Positions 40,682-53,318 of a DNA stretch of 64,000 nucleotides are shown here, piece after piece. The stretch is from Escherichia sp. E1V33 (lineage in GTDB: Bacteria > Pseudomonadota > Gammaproteobacteria > Enterobacterales > Enterobacteriaceae), in the NCBI RefSeq assembly GCF_004211955.1, contig NZ_RHJI01000019.1:186001-250000 (forward strand). The letters run 5' to 3'. The notes below the pieces were generated by a model. That model was not told the origin of the DNA, ran no database searches, and saw only the letters and a program-made list of their open reading frames with translations. Position 1 is the stretch's first letter; the number at the start of each line of letters is the position of its first letter. Position numbers and translations under genes: made by a program.

Positions 40682-41050
40682 TTATTGCTTTTCATCAATC
40701 ACCGGGATTCGCCACATAAAAATCAGCAAACAGCCGAGGATCACCAATAACAGAATCCGCACCCACGTCATATGTACGAACCAAAGTGAAATCGCAAAAG
40801 TCAGTAAAATAATGCATATCGCCCGAGGCTTTGCACCGCGTGGCATCGCATGATGTTTCTGCCAGAAACGTAGATAGCTGCCAAACCATGAGCGGTACAG
40901 CAACCAGGCGTGAAAGCGCGGCGATGAACGGGCAAAGCACCAGGCGGCCAGCAGGATAAACGGCGTCGTTGGTAATACCGGTAATACTACGCCCAGCGTA
41001 CCCAACACTACCGCCAGCCAGCCAATGATGATTAAAATGATTCGTTGCAT
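40682..41050 (-). CDS. ybaN: Inner membrane DUF454 protein YbaN
   Basis: A 122-residue protein with three or four hydrophobic segments ([34 protein letters not shown]; two C-terminal helices), the DUF454 pattern. It ends DEKQ with TAA, three codons earlier than K-12 YbaN (DEKQEKH, by recall). ATG at 41050 follows the known start; ATG at 41068 would add MLTTHN. Upstream of apt on the same strand. Function unknown. Confidence 0.88.
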   Translation of the reverse strand: MQRIILIIIGWLAVVLGTLGVVLPVLPTTPFILLAAWCFARSSPRFHAWLLYRSWFGSYLRFWQKHHAMPRGAKPRAICIILLTFAISLWFVHMTWVRILLLVILGCLLIFMWRIPVIDEKQ

Positions 41051-41119
41051 ATTATGTGTAGTCAGCATACAGAGTGGCTACTTTAGCATAACAATTATCA
41101 TTTTCATTGAGGTCTTATC

Positions 41120-41647
41120 GTGAAAACTGCCCTGCTGCTGGAAAAACTGGAAAGTCAGCTTGCTACGCTGCGCCAGCATTGCGCCCCGGTGTCGCAGTTC
41201 GGCACGTTAAGCGCCCGTTTCGACAGGCATCTTTTTCGGACCCGTGCGACAACGTTACAGGCGTGCCTGGTAGAAGCGGGAGATAATTTGTCCGCGCTTC
41301 GTCATGCAGTTGAGCAACAGCAACTGCCGCAAGTCGCCTGGCTGGCAGAACATCTGGCGGCGCAACTGGAGGCTATAGCGCGTGAAGCCGCAGCCTGGTC
41401 GCTACGCGAGTGGGATAGCGCACCACCCAAAATTGCCCGCTGGCAGCGTAAACGTATTCAGCATCAGGAATTTGAGCGACGGCTACGTGAGATGGTTGCC
41501 GAACGTAAAGCCCGTCTGGCGCGGGCGACCGATCTCATGGAACAGCAAACGCTGCATCGTGAAGTAGAAGCCTATGAAGCGCGCCTGGCACGGTGCCGCC
41601 ATGCGCTGGAAAAAATCGAAAACAGGTTAGCGCGTTTAACCCGCTAA
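41120..41647 (+). CDS. priC: Primosomal replication protein N'' (PriC)
   Basis: A 175-residue basic, helical protein that restarts stalled forks by loading DnaB on SSB-coated gaps independently of PriA-PriB. Rich in Arg/Lys, with the conserved [19 protein letters not shown] region near 113-131. Divergent from ybaN, followed by ybaM after 13 bases. Full length. Confidence 0.95.
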
Positions 41648-41660
41648 CAATGGAGAAAGT

Positions 41661-41828
41661 ATGTCACTGGAAAATGCCCCTGACGATGTCAAACTGGCCG
41701 TCGATTTAATTGTGCTGCTGGAGGAAAATCAGATCCCTGCCAGTACCGTGCTGCGTGCGCTGGATATTGTAAAGCGTGATTATGAAAAGAAATTAACGCG
41801 GGATGATGAGGCGAAAAGTGATAAATAA
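41661..41828 (+). CDS. ybaM: Small protein YbaM (DUF2496)
   Basis: A 55-residue acidic helical protein, [20 protein letters not shown]... ending EAKSDK. GGAGAAAGT precedes the ATG at 41661. It follows priC by 13 bases and is probably cotranscribed. K-12 YbaM is two residues shorter by recall and differs only in the last residues. Function unknown. Confidence 0.9.
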
Positions 41829-41830
41829 AT

Positions 41831-42023
41831 GGGGCGGCTAAATGTTCCCTCAGATTGCTGGCAAACGCAAAACTGCCTGATGCGCTACGCTTATCAGGCC
41901 TACACCGCTCCTGCAATATATTGAATTCTTGCAGTTTCGTAGGCCGGATAAGGCGGTCACGCCGCATCCGGCATGAACAACGCGCACTTTGTCAGCAATC
42001 TCGGGGCAACTAAATGCCGCCCC
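41831..42023. repeat. REP/BIME inside a long imperfect inverted repeat between ybaM and mscK
   Basis: Two REP units (41874-41903 and 41938-41974, opposite orientation) are flanked by arms at 41831-41862 and 41991-42023. The arms share GGGGCGGC and AGATTGCTG in inverted order. The block fills the gap between the convergent ybaM and mscK stops. Confidence 0.8.
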
Positions 42024-42031
42024 TTTCGTTA

Positions 42032-45000
42032 TTACCCTACCGCAGGCGTCGGATCGTCACCTTTGTAGTCACGTTTCACTTCCGTCACTTCATCGCCCTT
42101 CTCATTGTGCAAATGCACTTCAAGCTGGTTAAAGGCAATGTTGATGTCGTTTTCACGGCATAACTGATCAATGGTGCGGTTCAGTTCATCGACGGTGCGG
42201 CTACGATCGCGTAGTTCACGAACATACAAGCGCAGTTCGTGATCCAACGTGCTGGCGCCAAACGCCGTGAAGAAGACTTCCGGCATTGGTTCGTGCATTA
42301 CTTTTGGATGCTCGGTTGCCGCCTGCAGCAGCACTCTGCGGACTTTTTCCAGATCGGAACCGTAGGCCACGCCCAGACGGATCACCAGACGCGTGGTGGT
42401 GTCAGTCAGTGACCAGTTGATCAGACGCTCGGTCACAAATGCCTTGTTCGGAATGATCACTTCTTTGCGATCGAAGTCGGTAATAGTGGTGGCACGAATA
42501 CGGATCTTGCTGACCGTTCCGGAGAACGTACCGATAGTGACCGTATCGCCAATGCGCACCGGACGTTCGAACAGGATGATCAAACCAGAGACGAAGTTAC
42601 CGAAGATCTCCTGTAAGCCAAAACCAAGACCTACGGATAATGCTGCCGCCAGCCACTGGAGTTTATCCCACGAGACGCCAAGTGACCCGAATACCGTCAT
42701 CGCACCAACAGCAATAATGATGTAGTTAAGGATAGTGGTGATGGCATACGATGCTCCCTGGCGCATATTCAGGCGCGACAGCACCAGCACTTCCAGCAAA
42801 CCAGGCAGGTTGCGAATCAACGCCCAGGCCACCATTGAGGCAATAATCGCAAACAGCAGGCTACCCATAGTGACGTTTTTCACCACCGCAGCACCGGCTT
42901 CAGTACCGTTGTAATGCCACAGTGTGATGCTGTCGAGATAGCTGAACACGGTGATCAAATCGGACCAAATCGCCCAGAACATGACACCAAACAGCGCAAT
43001 CATCAGCAGCATGGTAATACGCAACGTTTGCTGGTTAACCTGCTCCAGCGCGATGGTGGGTTCTTCCGGCGGCTCGGCGCCTTCTGCGCCCTCTTTAACC
43101 AGATTCTGTCGACGCGCGAGCGCACGGCGCCAGGCAATACGACGTGCCGCCACGCTTAAGCCGCGCAGCACGGTCTGGTAGAGCAAGTTCCAGATGATCA
43201 CCAGATAAACCGTTTCAATCCAGCGGCCAGACAGACGCAGCGTAGTGTAAAAATATCCCGTAGCAGTCAGCACCATTAGCGCTATTGGAATAATCGACAA
43301 CACGGTAATGGTGACCAGACGAATGCTGTGTGACTCCTTATCACGCCAGCTTTCGCGGCACATTGGCCACACCAGGAAGGCAATCACCAACAGGTTTAAG
43401 AAAATCATCGCCTGCCCCAATACGTCATCCATCAGATGCAGTGGGGAGAGTTCTGCCACCACAGACCAGAAATGGATTGGCAGCAACGCGAGGCTGATGC
43501 GGACAATTTGCCGACGCCAGTGGCTGGTTTGCTGTTCCGGCATACCAAAGTGACGCACAGCAACACCGTTTTTCTCCAGCACTTTCCAGCACAGGCCAAA
43601 CACCAGCCAGAAAATCGCCAGTTTTTTGCTGAACGACCACAATAATTCACTGATGTTGAGCTGCATCGTCAGCAGAATCAGGCCGACAGCGAGAATAATC
43701 AGGCACACTGGCAGTGCGCGGATCAGGTCAATAAGAATCGCTTTTGGCGTATTGAGCTGGCTATCGTTACGCAGGGAACCTACCGCCGATGCCAGTTTTT
43801 GTTGATATGCTTTCAGCCAGCCTAAACGCCAGTGAATCAGCCCGGCAATCAACAGCAACGGCAAACCGGCAAGGAAAGCGATAAATACGGCGGGCCAGGC
43901 TTTTTCCCAGTTCACCGTAATTTTCATTGATTTAAACTCATCTTTCAGCGTTTGCGGGAACGCTTTAATCCAGTCCCAGTCCATCGGACGGTTACTGTTC
44001 ACCCAAAAGATTTGCTGAGTCAGGATGGATTTCAGGTTCTTCGATACGCTCATTAACTGCTGCTGGTTAATTTGCAGGTTAATGGCCATCATCAGTTGGT
44101 TACCTAACTGTTTGTTAAGCTGATCCAACAGTTCGCGACGCATATCAACCACTTGCAATAACGCATCGTGAACTTCGCTGTTAACTTCGTTGGCGTGACC
44201 TTCTTCCAGCTTGCTGACGAACGCATCGCTCTGGAACAGCGCGTCACGCTGCTGGTTGACTTCAAACTGTTCGAGACGCAAATCCGCGATGCGGTTGGTC
44301 ATATTTTCCAGTTCATCTGCCGAGGGCAGCGTTTGTTGTTGCTGATAGAGGATTCGCGACAGTAATAGACTGCCCTTCAGGACAGAAATCTGCTCTTTAA
44401 TGTTACGTTCCGATTGCAGCGCCCGCTCCAGCCAGTTTTTGACTTTGATGTTTTGCTGCATCAGGACATTACCGTTTTCGGTAGCGGTTATCAGACGCTG
44501 GCTTAATTGCTGGTTAATTTCCAGCTCCTGCTTCACCAGCGGATTAGCCTGAATACGCGCAGCTTCATCCGGGGTAACGGCTTCCTGCGCCGTTTTTTCG
44601 GTTAATGTCAGGCGTTTACTGTTTACTGCCTCCTGCAACAGTTGTAGCTGATGTTCAAGGCGCGTACTGTTCGCCGTCACGTAATCTCGCTGCTTTTGCA
44701 GGGTGTCCTGTAAGACGGTGTTCCCTTCCAGGCTTTTACGCTGTTGGTCAATCTCGGCATTCAGCAAAGCCTGCTGTGCCTGCATTAACACTTTCTGGCT
44801 GGGACGTAAGGCGGCTTCGCCGACCTCGGTTCCATCCAGGCGGCTGCGAATTTGTTGCAATTGCTGCGAGGCGGTATACATCGCATTTTGCACGCGTTCA
44901 GGCTGCGTCTGTAACGAAACCAACTGGCTGTTATAAGAAGCCAGATCATTTTGTGCATTCTGCAAATCGTCCAGCGCCTGGGAGACGCGTAATTCCAACT

Positions 45001-45394
45001 GGCGCAACGATAGCGTACTCAGAGTTTTGCGGGTTTCTTCGTCGTTATCCACATCGTTAAGCGCAGTTAACGCTGCGGTCGCTTGACGCATTTTCTCTGG
45101 CGCTTCGGCAACTTTTTGCTTTAATTGCACCGTTTCGTCTTTTACACGATCGATTTTCTCGAGGGTGGCTAACGTGTCAGTAATATCTTGCTGCACCAGC
45201 TTGTCCTGGGCAGAAAGATCTTTTTGTTTATTAAGTGAGTCAAGTTGTGCCTGCAGGTCTGCTTTCGTCGGTAGATCACCATTCGATGACGCCCGCGCAA
45301 ACGCCGTGTTCTGGCATAACAAGACAAGAACAAAAGCAATAAATGCTGAAAAAACAAAATGCCGTGATCGTTTGTAATACTGGAACATAGTCAT
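42032..45394 (-). CDS. mscK: Potassium-dependent mechanosensitive channel MscK (KefA)
   Basis: An 1,120-residue inner membrane channel opened by membrane tension and influenced by external K+. It has a signal peptide (FVFSAFIAFVLVLLCQNTAFA) and a large periplasmic coiled-coil region rich in Gln/Leu to about residue 470. About eleven membrane helices follow, ending in the MscS-like pore helix (AALSVGLGFGLQEIFGNFVSGLI) and cytoplasmic beta domain. ATG at 45394 gives the known MTMFQYYKRS start; the open frame upstream to 45631 would overlap acrR on the same strand and is not used. Full length. Confidence 0.96.
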   Translation of the reverse strand: MTMFQYYKRSRHFVFSAFIAFVLVLLCQNTAFARASSNGDLPTKADLQAQLDSLNKQKDLSAQDKLVQQDITDTLATLEKIDRVKDETVQLKQKVAEAPEKMRQATAALTALNDVDNDEETRKTLSTLSLRQLELRVSQALDDLQNAQNDLASYNSQLVSLQTQPERVQNAMYTASQQLQQIRSRLDGTEVGEAALRPSQKVLMQAQQALLNAEIDQQRKSLEGNTVLQDTLQKQRDYVTANSTRLEHQLQLLQEAVNSKRLTLTEKTAQEAVTPDEAARIQANPLVKQELEINQQLSQRLITATENGNVLMQQNIKVKNWLERALQSERNIKEQISVLKGSLLLSRILYQQQQTLPSADELENMTNRIADLRLEQFEVNQQRDALFQSDAFVSKLEEGHANEVNSEVHDALLQVVDMRRELLDQLNKQLGNQLMMAINLQINQQQLMSVSKNLKSILTQQIFWVNSNRPMDWDWIKAFPQTLKDEFKSMKITVNWEKAWPAVFIAFLAGLPLLLIAGLIHWRLGWLKAYQQKLASAVGSLRNDSQLNTPKAILIDLIRALPVCLIILAVGLILLTMQLNISELLWSFSKKLAIFWLVFGLCWKVLEKNGVAVRHFGMPEQQTSHWRRQIVRISLALLPIHFWSVVAELSPLHLMDDVLGQAMIFLNLLVIAFLVWPMCRESWRDKESHSIRLVTITVLSIIPIALMVLTATGYFYTTLRLSGRWIETVYLVIIWNLLYQTVLRGLSVAARRIAWRRALARRQNLVKEGAEGAEPPEEPTIALEQVNQQTLRITMLLMIALFGVMFWAIWSDLITVFSYLDSITLWHYNGTEAGAAVVKNVTMGSLLFAIIASMVAWALIRNLPGLLEVLVLSRLNMRQGASYAITTILNYIIIAVGAMTVFGSLGVSWDKLQWLAAALSVGLGFGLQEIFGNFVSGLIILFERPVRIGDTVTIGTFSGTVSKIRIRATTITDFDRKEVIIPNKAFVTERLINWSLTDTTTRLVIRLGVAYGSDLEKVRRVLLQAATEHPKVMHEPMPEVFFTAFGASTLDHELRLYVRELRDRSRTVDELNRTIDQLCRENDINIAFNQLEVHLHNEKGDEVTEVKRDYKGDDPTPAVG

Positions 45395-45515
45395 GATGAA
45401 TGAAGGTTTCTGAACCTGAAGAACGACCTGAACTAGTCGGGCGGCTAGAATATCACGGTGTAGAGAGTCAGAATAGCAACAGCGAAAATGTCCAGGATAA
45501 ATCCTGGAGTCTGAT

Positions 45516-46169
45516 TCAGGATTTTTCGTTGGCAGCGGGGGCACGAAGGGTCGGGCAAAGGAGATACATTTCCAACAAAATGGCAACGTAATCGCGCGCT
45601 TCTTTTTTGAGATCAAAAGATTGCGGTGCAAACAGCCAGTTTTCCATCAGACCGGAAATATAACCGCGCATAATTATCGCCGCACGGCGCGTCATTAAAT
45701 CGACTGGCAATAATTTGTTTTCAATACAATGCCTTAATGTTTGCTCAATACGTTCATAACTTTCCAGGCAGAGATTACGTTGTGCCTGTTGGACAACTGC
45801 CATTTCTCCAACAAACTCGCATTTGTGGAAAATAATCTCCATCAATAATCGACGCCGTTCTTCTGTCACCGTCGATTCAAGAACATGAATTAGTATTTCT
45901 CTTAAAACTGAGAGTGGATCGTCAGGGAATTTTGCCTGATACTCAAGCTCTAGTTCACCAATATTGGACTCTGACAGCTCCCAGATCTCACTGAATAAAT
46001 CCGACTTGTCTTTAAAATGCCAGTAGATTGCACCGCGCGTAACGCCTGCCGCTTTTGCAATCTCTCCCAGTGAGGTGGATGATACCCCCTGCTGTGAGAA
46101 AAGACGTAGCGCCACATCGAGGATGTGTTGACGCGTTTCTTGCGCTTCTTGTTTGGTTTTTCGTGCCAT
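45516..46169 (-). CDS. acrR: TetR-family repressor AcrR
   Basis: A 217-residue local repressor of acrAB. The N-terminal TetR helix-turn-helix ([28 protein letters not shown]) is at residues 32-59, and the C-terminal drug-binding domain is helical. It ends APAANEKS, two residues beyond the K-12 end (NPATNE, by recall), because the old stop is now a Lys codon. Several substitutions in 150-175 mark divergence from K-12. Divergent from acrA, with the AcrR dyad between them. Confidence 0.96.
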   Translation of the reverse strand: MARKTKQEAQETRQHILDVALRLFSQQGVSSTSLGEIAKAAGVTRGAIYWHFKDKSDLFSEIWELSESNIGELELEYQAKFPDDPLSVLREILIHVLESTVTEERRRLLMEIIFHKCEFVGEMAVVQQAQRNLCLESYERIEQTLRHCIENKLLPVDLMTRRAAIIMRGYISGLMENWLFAPQSFDLKKEARDYVAILLEMYLLCPTLRAPAANEKS

Positions 46170-46197
46170 ATGTTAGTGAATTTACAGGCGTTAGATT

Positions 46198-46221
46198 TAC
46201 ATACATTTATGAATGTATGTA
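46198..46221. promoter_or_regulatory. AcrR operator
   Basis: A 24-base near-perfect dyad has half sites TACATACATT and AATGTATGTA around a 4-base centre, located 29 bases before acrR and 90 before acrA. It matches the known AcrR box. The acrA promoter overlaps it; MarA/SoxS/Rob boxes were not resolved here. Confidence 0.9.
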
Positions 46222-46310
46222 CCATAGCACGACGATAATATAAACGCAGCAATGGGTTTATCGACTTTTGACCATTGACCAATTTGAAATCGGACACTCG
46301 AGGTTTACAT

Positions 46311-47504
46311 ATGAACAAAAACAGAGGGTTTACGCCTCTGGCGATCGTTCTGATGCTCTCAGGCAGCTTAGCGCTTACAGGATGTGACGACAAACAGGCC
46401 CAACAAGGTGGCCAGCAGATGCCCGCCGTTGGGGTAGTAACAGTCAAAACTGAACCTCTGCAGATCACAACCGAGCTTCCGGGCCGCACCAGTGCTTTCC
46501 GGATCGCAGAAGTTCGTCCTCAAGTTAGCGGGATTATCCTGAAGCGTAATTTCAAAGAAGGTAGCGACATCGAAGCAGGTGTCTCTCTTTATCAGATTGA
46601 TCCTGCTACCTACCAGGCGGCGTACGACAGTGCAAAAGGCGATCTGGCGAAAGCGCAGGCTGCAGCCAATATCGCGCAACTAACTGTTAATCGTTACCAG
46701 AAGCTGCTGGGTACTCAGTACATCAGTAAGCAAGAGTACGATCAGGCGCTGGCTGATGCGCAACAGGCAAATGCTGCGGTCACTGCGGCGAAAGCGGCTG
46801 TTGAAACCGCGCGGATCAATCTGGCTTACACCAAAGTCACCTCTCCGATTACTGGCCGTATTGGTAAATCGAACGTGACGGAAGGCGCATTGGTGCAAAA
46901 CGGTCAGGCGACTGCGCTGGCAACCGTGCAGCAACTTGATCCGATCTACGTTGATGTGACCCAGTCCAGCAACGACTTCCTGCGCCTGAAACAGGAACTG
47001 GCGAATGGCACGCTGAAACAAGAGAACGGCAAAGCCAAAGTGTCGCTGATCACCAGTGACGGCATTAAGTTCCCGCAGGACGGTACGCTGGAATTCTCTG
47101 ACGTTACCGTTGATCAGACCACTGGGTCTATCACCCTACGCGCTATCTTCCCGAACCCGGATCACACTCTGCTGCCGGGTATGTTCGTGCGCGCACGTCT
47201 GGAAGAAGGGCTTAATCCAAACGCTATTTTAGTCCCGCAACAGGGCGTAACCCGTACGCCGCGTGGCGATGCCACCGTACTGGTAGTTGGCGCGGATGAC
47301 AAAGTGGAAACCCGTCCGATCGTTGCAAGCCAGGCTATTGGCGATAAGTGGCTGGTGACAGAAGGTCTGAAAGCAGGCGATCGCGTAGTAATAAGTGGGC
47401 TGCAGAAAGTGCGTCCTGGTGTCCAGGTAAAAGCACAAGAAGTTACCGCTGATAATAACCAGCAAGCCGCAAGCGGTGCTCAGCCTGAACAGTCCAAGTC
47501 TTAA
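46311..47504 (+). CDS. acrA: Multidrug efflux periplasmic adaptor AcrA
   Basis: A 397-residue membrane-fusion lipoprotein linking AcrB to TolC. The lipobox is LALTGC with Cys25. The lipoyl halves, the alpha-helical hairpin (QAAANIAQLTVNRYQKLLG ... AVTAAKAAVETARINLAYTKV) and the beta-barrel/membrane-proximal domain are intact. ATG at 46311 gives the known MNKNRGFTPL start. acrB follows after 22 bases with its own AGGAG site. Full length. Confidence 0.98.
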   Translation: MNKNRGFTPLAIVLMLSGSLALTGCDDKQAQQGGQQMPAVGVVTVKTEPLQITTELPGRTSAFRIAEVRPQVSGIILKRNFKEGSDIEAGVSLYQIDPATYQAAYDSAKGDLAKAQAAANIAQLTVNRYQKLLGTQYISKQEYDQALADAQQANAAVTAAKAAVETARINLAYTKVTSPITGRIGKSNVTEGALVQNGQATALATVQQLDPIYVDVTQSSNDFLRLKQELANGTLKQENGKAKVSLITSDGIKFPQDGTLEFSDVTVDQTTGSITLRAIFPNPDHTLLPGMFVRARLEEGLNPNAILVPQQGVTRTPRGDATVLVVGADDKVETRPIVASQAIGDKWLVTEGLKAGDRVVISGLQKVRPGVQVKAQEVTADNNQQAASGAQPEQSKS

Positions 47505-47523
47505 CTTAAACAGGAGCCGTTAA

Positions 47524-50676
<3,153 letters not shown>

Positions 50677-50693
50677 TTAACTTCGTAATCACT

Positions 50694-50717
50694 AAGGCCG
50701 CGCAAGCGGCCTTTTTT
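50694..50717 (+). terminator. Terminator of acrAB
   Basis: AAGGCCG ... CGGCCTT with a short loop followed by TTTTT, 18 bases after the acrB stop. A textbook Rho-independent signal. Confidence 0.92.
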
Positions 50718-51230
50718 ATACGCGTAATCTTAATGTCGAACTGTTTATAGTTAATGATTTCAAACGTAAGCTAGTTTTAACACCGCATAAAATTCATAAA
50801 AAATACTTATTGTTAGTTAATTTATATTAAGTTGTACCGATGGATTTAATAACCCATGGGCATCTAGAGGCTATTCTTAATTATTTGCGGCAATTCTTTA
50901 TTTTCTCATGTCAATTACATCATAATCAGAGCAATCCTGGGTATTAGTGTTACAAATCGTCAGGCCACTTTATCACTCTCAAACATCCTTATTACGTTAT
51001 GTTATGAATAGCATCAGGCAAAGTGCTTTAGCCATTACGTCGTCGGCGCTGGAATGAAGAAGAGAGGCTTTTCCCTCTACTCCTAATTGTAATTTTTCGT
51101 AATAATACGATGAAAACCGCCAAAGAGTAGCTTATAGTTAATCTAACAAGTGAGAGGGCAAGGCCAGGTCTGTAAGTTTTCCATCCCAAAAGGTGTCCGT
51201 TAGTTCAACCGCTAAGAAGGGGGACGCGTT
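50718..51230 (+). promoter_or_regulatory. AT-rich leader region upstream of tomB-hha
   Basis: This gap holds no gene that I can support on either strand. It is AT-rich. A TATAGT at 51133-51138 is a possible -10 element without a convincing -35. A good ribosome site (AAGGGGGA) precedes tomB. AT-richness fits control by H-NS and Hha, which is inference. Confidence 0.4.
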
Positions 51231-51605
51231 ATGGATGAATACTCACCAAAAAGACATGATATCGCGCAGCTTAAATTTCTCTGCGAAACCTTGTATCATG
51301 ACTGTCTTGCAAACCTTGAAGAAAGTAACCATGGTTGGGTTAACGACCCTACCTCGGCCATCAATCTGCAGCTTAATGAACTCATTGAGCATATAGCAAC
51401 CTTCGCACTTAATTACAAAATTAAGTATAATGAAGACAATAAGCTCATTGAGCAGATAGATGAATATCTGGACGACACCTTTATGTTGTTCAGTAGTTAT
51501 GGTATTAATATGCAGGATCTCCAAAAATGGCGGAAGTCAGGAAACCGACTGTTCCGTTGTTTTGTGAATGCCACTAAAGAGAATCCTGCGAGTTTATCTT
51601 GTTAG
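51231..51605 (+). CDS. tomB: Hha toxicity attenuator TomB
   Basis: A 124-residue acidic helical protein ([17 protein letters not shown] ... KENPASLSC) that acts as antidote to Hha and influences biofilm formation. It has four Cys, in keeping with the reported oxygen-dependent oxidation of Hha. It precedes hha by 25 bases in the same operon, the antitoxin-first order. Full length. Confidence 0.95.
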
Positions 51606-51630
51606 AATTATTACAACCATGGGTAGAAGT

Positions 51631-51849
51631 ATGTCCGATAAACCTTTAACGAAAACCGATTATTTGATGCGTCTGCGTCGTTGCCAGACAATTGACACGC
51701 TTGAGCGTGTTATCGAGAAAAATAAATACGAATTATCAGATAATGAACTGGCGGTATTTTACTCAGCCGCAGATCACCGCCTCGCAGAATTGACCATGAA
51801 TAAACTGTACGACAAGATCCCCTCCTCTGTATGGAAATTTATTCGGTAA
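51631..51849 (+). CDS. hha: Hemolysin expression modulator Hha
   Basis: A 72-residue small nucleoid-associated protein that binds H-NS and modulates silencing of transferred genes. [19 protein letters not shown] ... SSVWKFIR is identical to K-12 except Asp for Glu at residue 3. ATG at 51631 is the known start; the longer frame from 51568 overlaps tomB. It could act on the AT-rich adhesin promoter in this window, which is inference only. Confidence 0.96.
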
Positions 51850-52020
51850 TTAAATAGTAGACATTCGGAGATGTAACCGGCTGTTTATTAACATTATTAT
51901 ATTATTCGCAATGAAAGTATATTGCATGTGACCTTCATCACACTCGGGAAACGGGAACGTTCTCTTAACTGGCTTTTCGCATTACCGTGTTGCCGCATTT
52001 TCAGCAACAAGAGGTCAGTA

Positions 52021-52572
52021 ATGAGCACAGAAAAAGAAAAGATGATTGCTGGTGAGTTGTATCGCTCGGCAGATGAGGAGTTATCTCGCGATCGCCTGCG
52101 CGCTCGTCAGCTTATTCACCAATACAATCATTCCGCACCGGAAGAACAAACATTACGCCAGAAAATTCTCACCGATTTATTCGGTCAGGTAGCAGATGCT
52201 TATATTGAGCCCTCTTTTCGCTGCGACTATGGCTATAACATTTTTTTGGGCAAAGGATTTTACGCCAACTTCGATTGTGTGATGCTCGATGTCTGCCCAA
52301 TTCGTATCGGTGATAATTGCATGTTGGCGCCAGGTGTTCACATTTATACCGCTACGCACCCTGTCGACCCGGTAGAGCGTAATAGTGGCGCTGAACTAGG
52401 GAAACCTGTGACTATCGGTAATAACGTCTGGATTGGCGGACGTGCTGTCATCAACCCTGGTGTAACTATTGGCGATAACGTCGTGGTGGCCTCTGGTGCC
52501 GTCGTCACAAAAGATGTTCCGGCTAACGTTGTCGTGGGCGGTAACCCGGCCACTGTCATTAAAAAACTGTAA
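52021..52572 (+). CDS. maa: Maltose O-acetyltransferase
   Basis: A 183-residue cytoplasmic acetyl-CoA-dependent acetyltransferase of maltose and glucose. The N-terminal Maa domain ([18 protein letters not shown]) is followed by left-handed beta-helix hexapeptide repeats ([39 protein letters not shown]) and catalytic His in ATHPVDP. ATG at 52021 follows AAGAGGTCAGTA; a longer frame from 51922 is unsupported. Full length. Confidence 0.95.
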   Translation: MSTEKEKMIAGELYRSADEELSRDRLRARQLIHQYNHSAPEEQTLRQKILTDLFGQVADAYIEPSFRCDYGYNIFLGKGFYANFDCVMLDVCPIRIGDNCMLAPGVHIYTATHPVDPVERNSGAELGKPVTIGNNVWIGGRAVINPGVTIGDNVVVASGAVVTKDVPANVVVGGNPATVIKKL

Positions 52573-52685
52573 CCATAGTTGCAACTGTTATGCAAAATTG
52601 TGGTTAATCTGTTACTTTCATCATATGATTCCCACGTTAAAATAGGGTGTTCCCTGAAAAGTTGCAGATACCACAAAGGCAAAAG

Positions 52686-53156
52686 ATGACTGAAATACAA
52701 CGCCTGCTGACCGAAACAATTGATGCACTGAATGCGCACGAAAAACGCGATAACAAACCTCGCTTTAGTATCAGTTTTATCCGTAAACATCCAGGGCTGT
52801 TTATCGGCATGTATGTCGCTTTTTTTGCCACTCTGGCGGTGATGTTACAGTCTGAAACGCTGGTTGGTTCAGTCTGGCTCCTGGTGGTATTGTTCATCCT
52901 TCTTAACGGTTTCTTCTTTTTTGACGTTTATCCGCGTTACCATTATGAAGATATCGACGTTCTGGACTTCCGGGTTTGCTACAACGGCGAATGGTACAAT
53001 ACACGCTTTGTTCCAACTGCATTGGTCGACGCTATTCTGAACTCGCCGCGTGTCGCGAACATCCACAAAGAACAGCTGCAGAAAATGATCGCTCGTAAAG
53101 GTGAGTTGTCCTTTTACGATATTTTCACTCTCGCCCGCACCGAAGCGACAACATAA
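52686..53156 (+). CDS. ylaC: Inner membrane protein YlaC
   Basis: A 156-residue protein with two adjacent membrane segments near 43-60 and 67-86 ([36 protein letters not shown]) and a soluble C-terminal half. Matches E. coli YlaC in length. ATG at 52686 follows AAAGGCAAAAG. Function unknown. Confidence 0.9.
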   Translation: MTEIQRLLTETIDALNAHEKRDNKPRFSISFIRKHPGLFIGMYVAFFATLAVMLQSETLVGSVWLLVVLFILLNGFFFFDVYPRYHYEDIDVLDFRVCYNGEWYNTRFVPTALVDAILNSPRVANIHKEQLQKMIARKGELSFYDIFTLARTEATT

Positions 53157-53168
53157 GTTGTATCGCCC

Positions 53169-53198
53169 TCACCAGGCGTAAACATCCGCGCCTGGTGA
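53169..53198. other. Perfect hairpin after ylaC
   Basis: TCACCAGGCG (53169-53178) and CGCCTGGTGA (53189-53198) form a 10-bp stem, 13 bases after the ylaC stop. No T-tract follows, so a 3' end role is inferred. Confidence 0.5.
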
Positions 53199-53318
53199 AT
53201 TGCCAACAATCGTTGCCACAACTCATTTCACCAAACTCCCTCGCATCACTTATCTTTTGCATGCCCTTATTCGCTATCGGATATACTTTCCCTACACTGC
53301 GTAAATAAGGACATGCTG

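Noticed and set aside
45395..45631. 79-residue N-terminal extension of MscK
   Set aside because: It overlaps the acrR end, and the signal peptide begins only after the ATG at 45394.
46222..46310. MarA/SoxS/Rob box upstream of acrA
   Set aside because: No stretch matched the degenerate consensus with correct spacing well enough to place it by eye, although such a site is expected.
53313..53318. ATG start for pdeB at 53313
   Set aside because: The AAGGA site is only one base away; the GTG at 53319 has ideal spacing.
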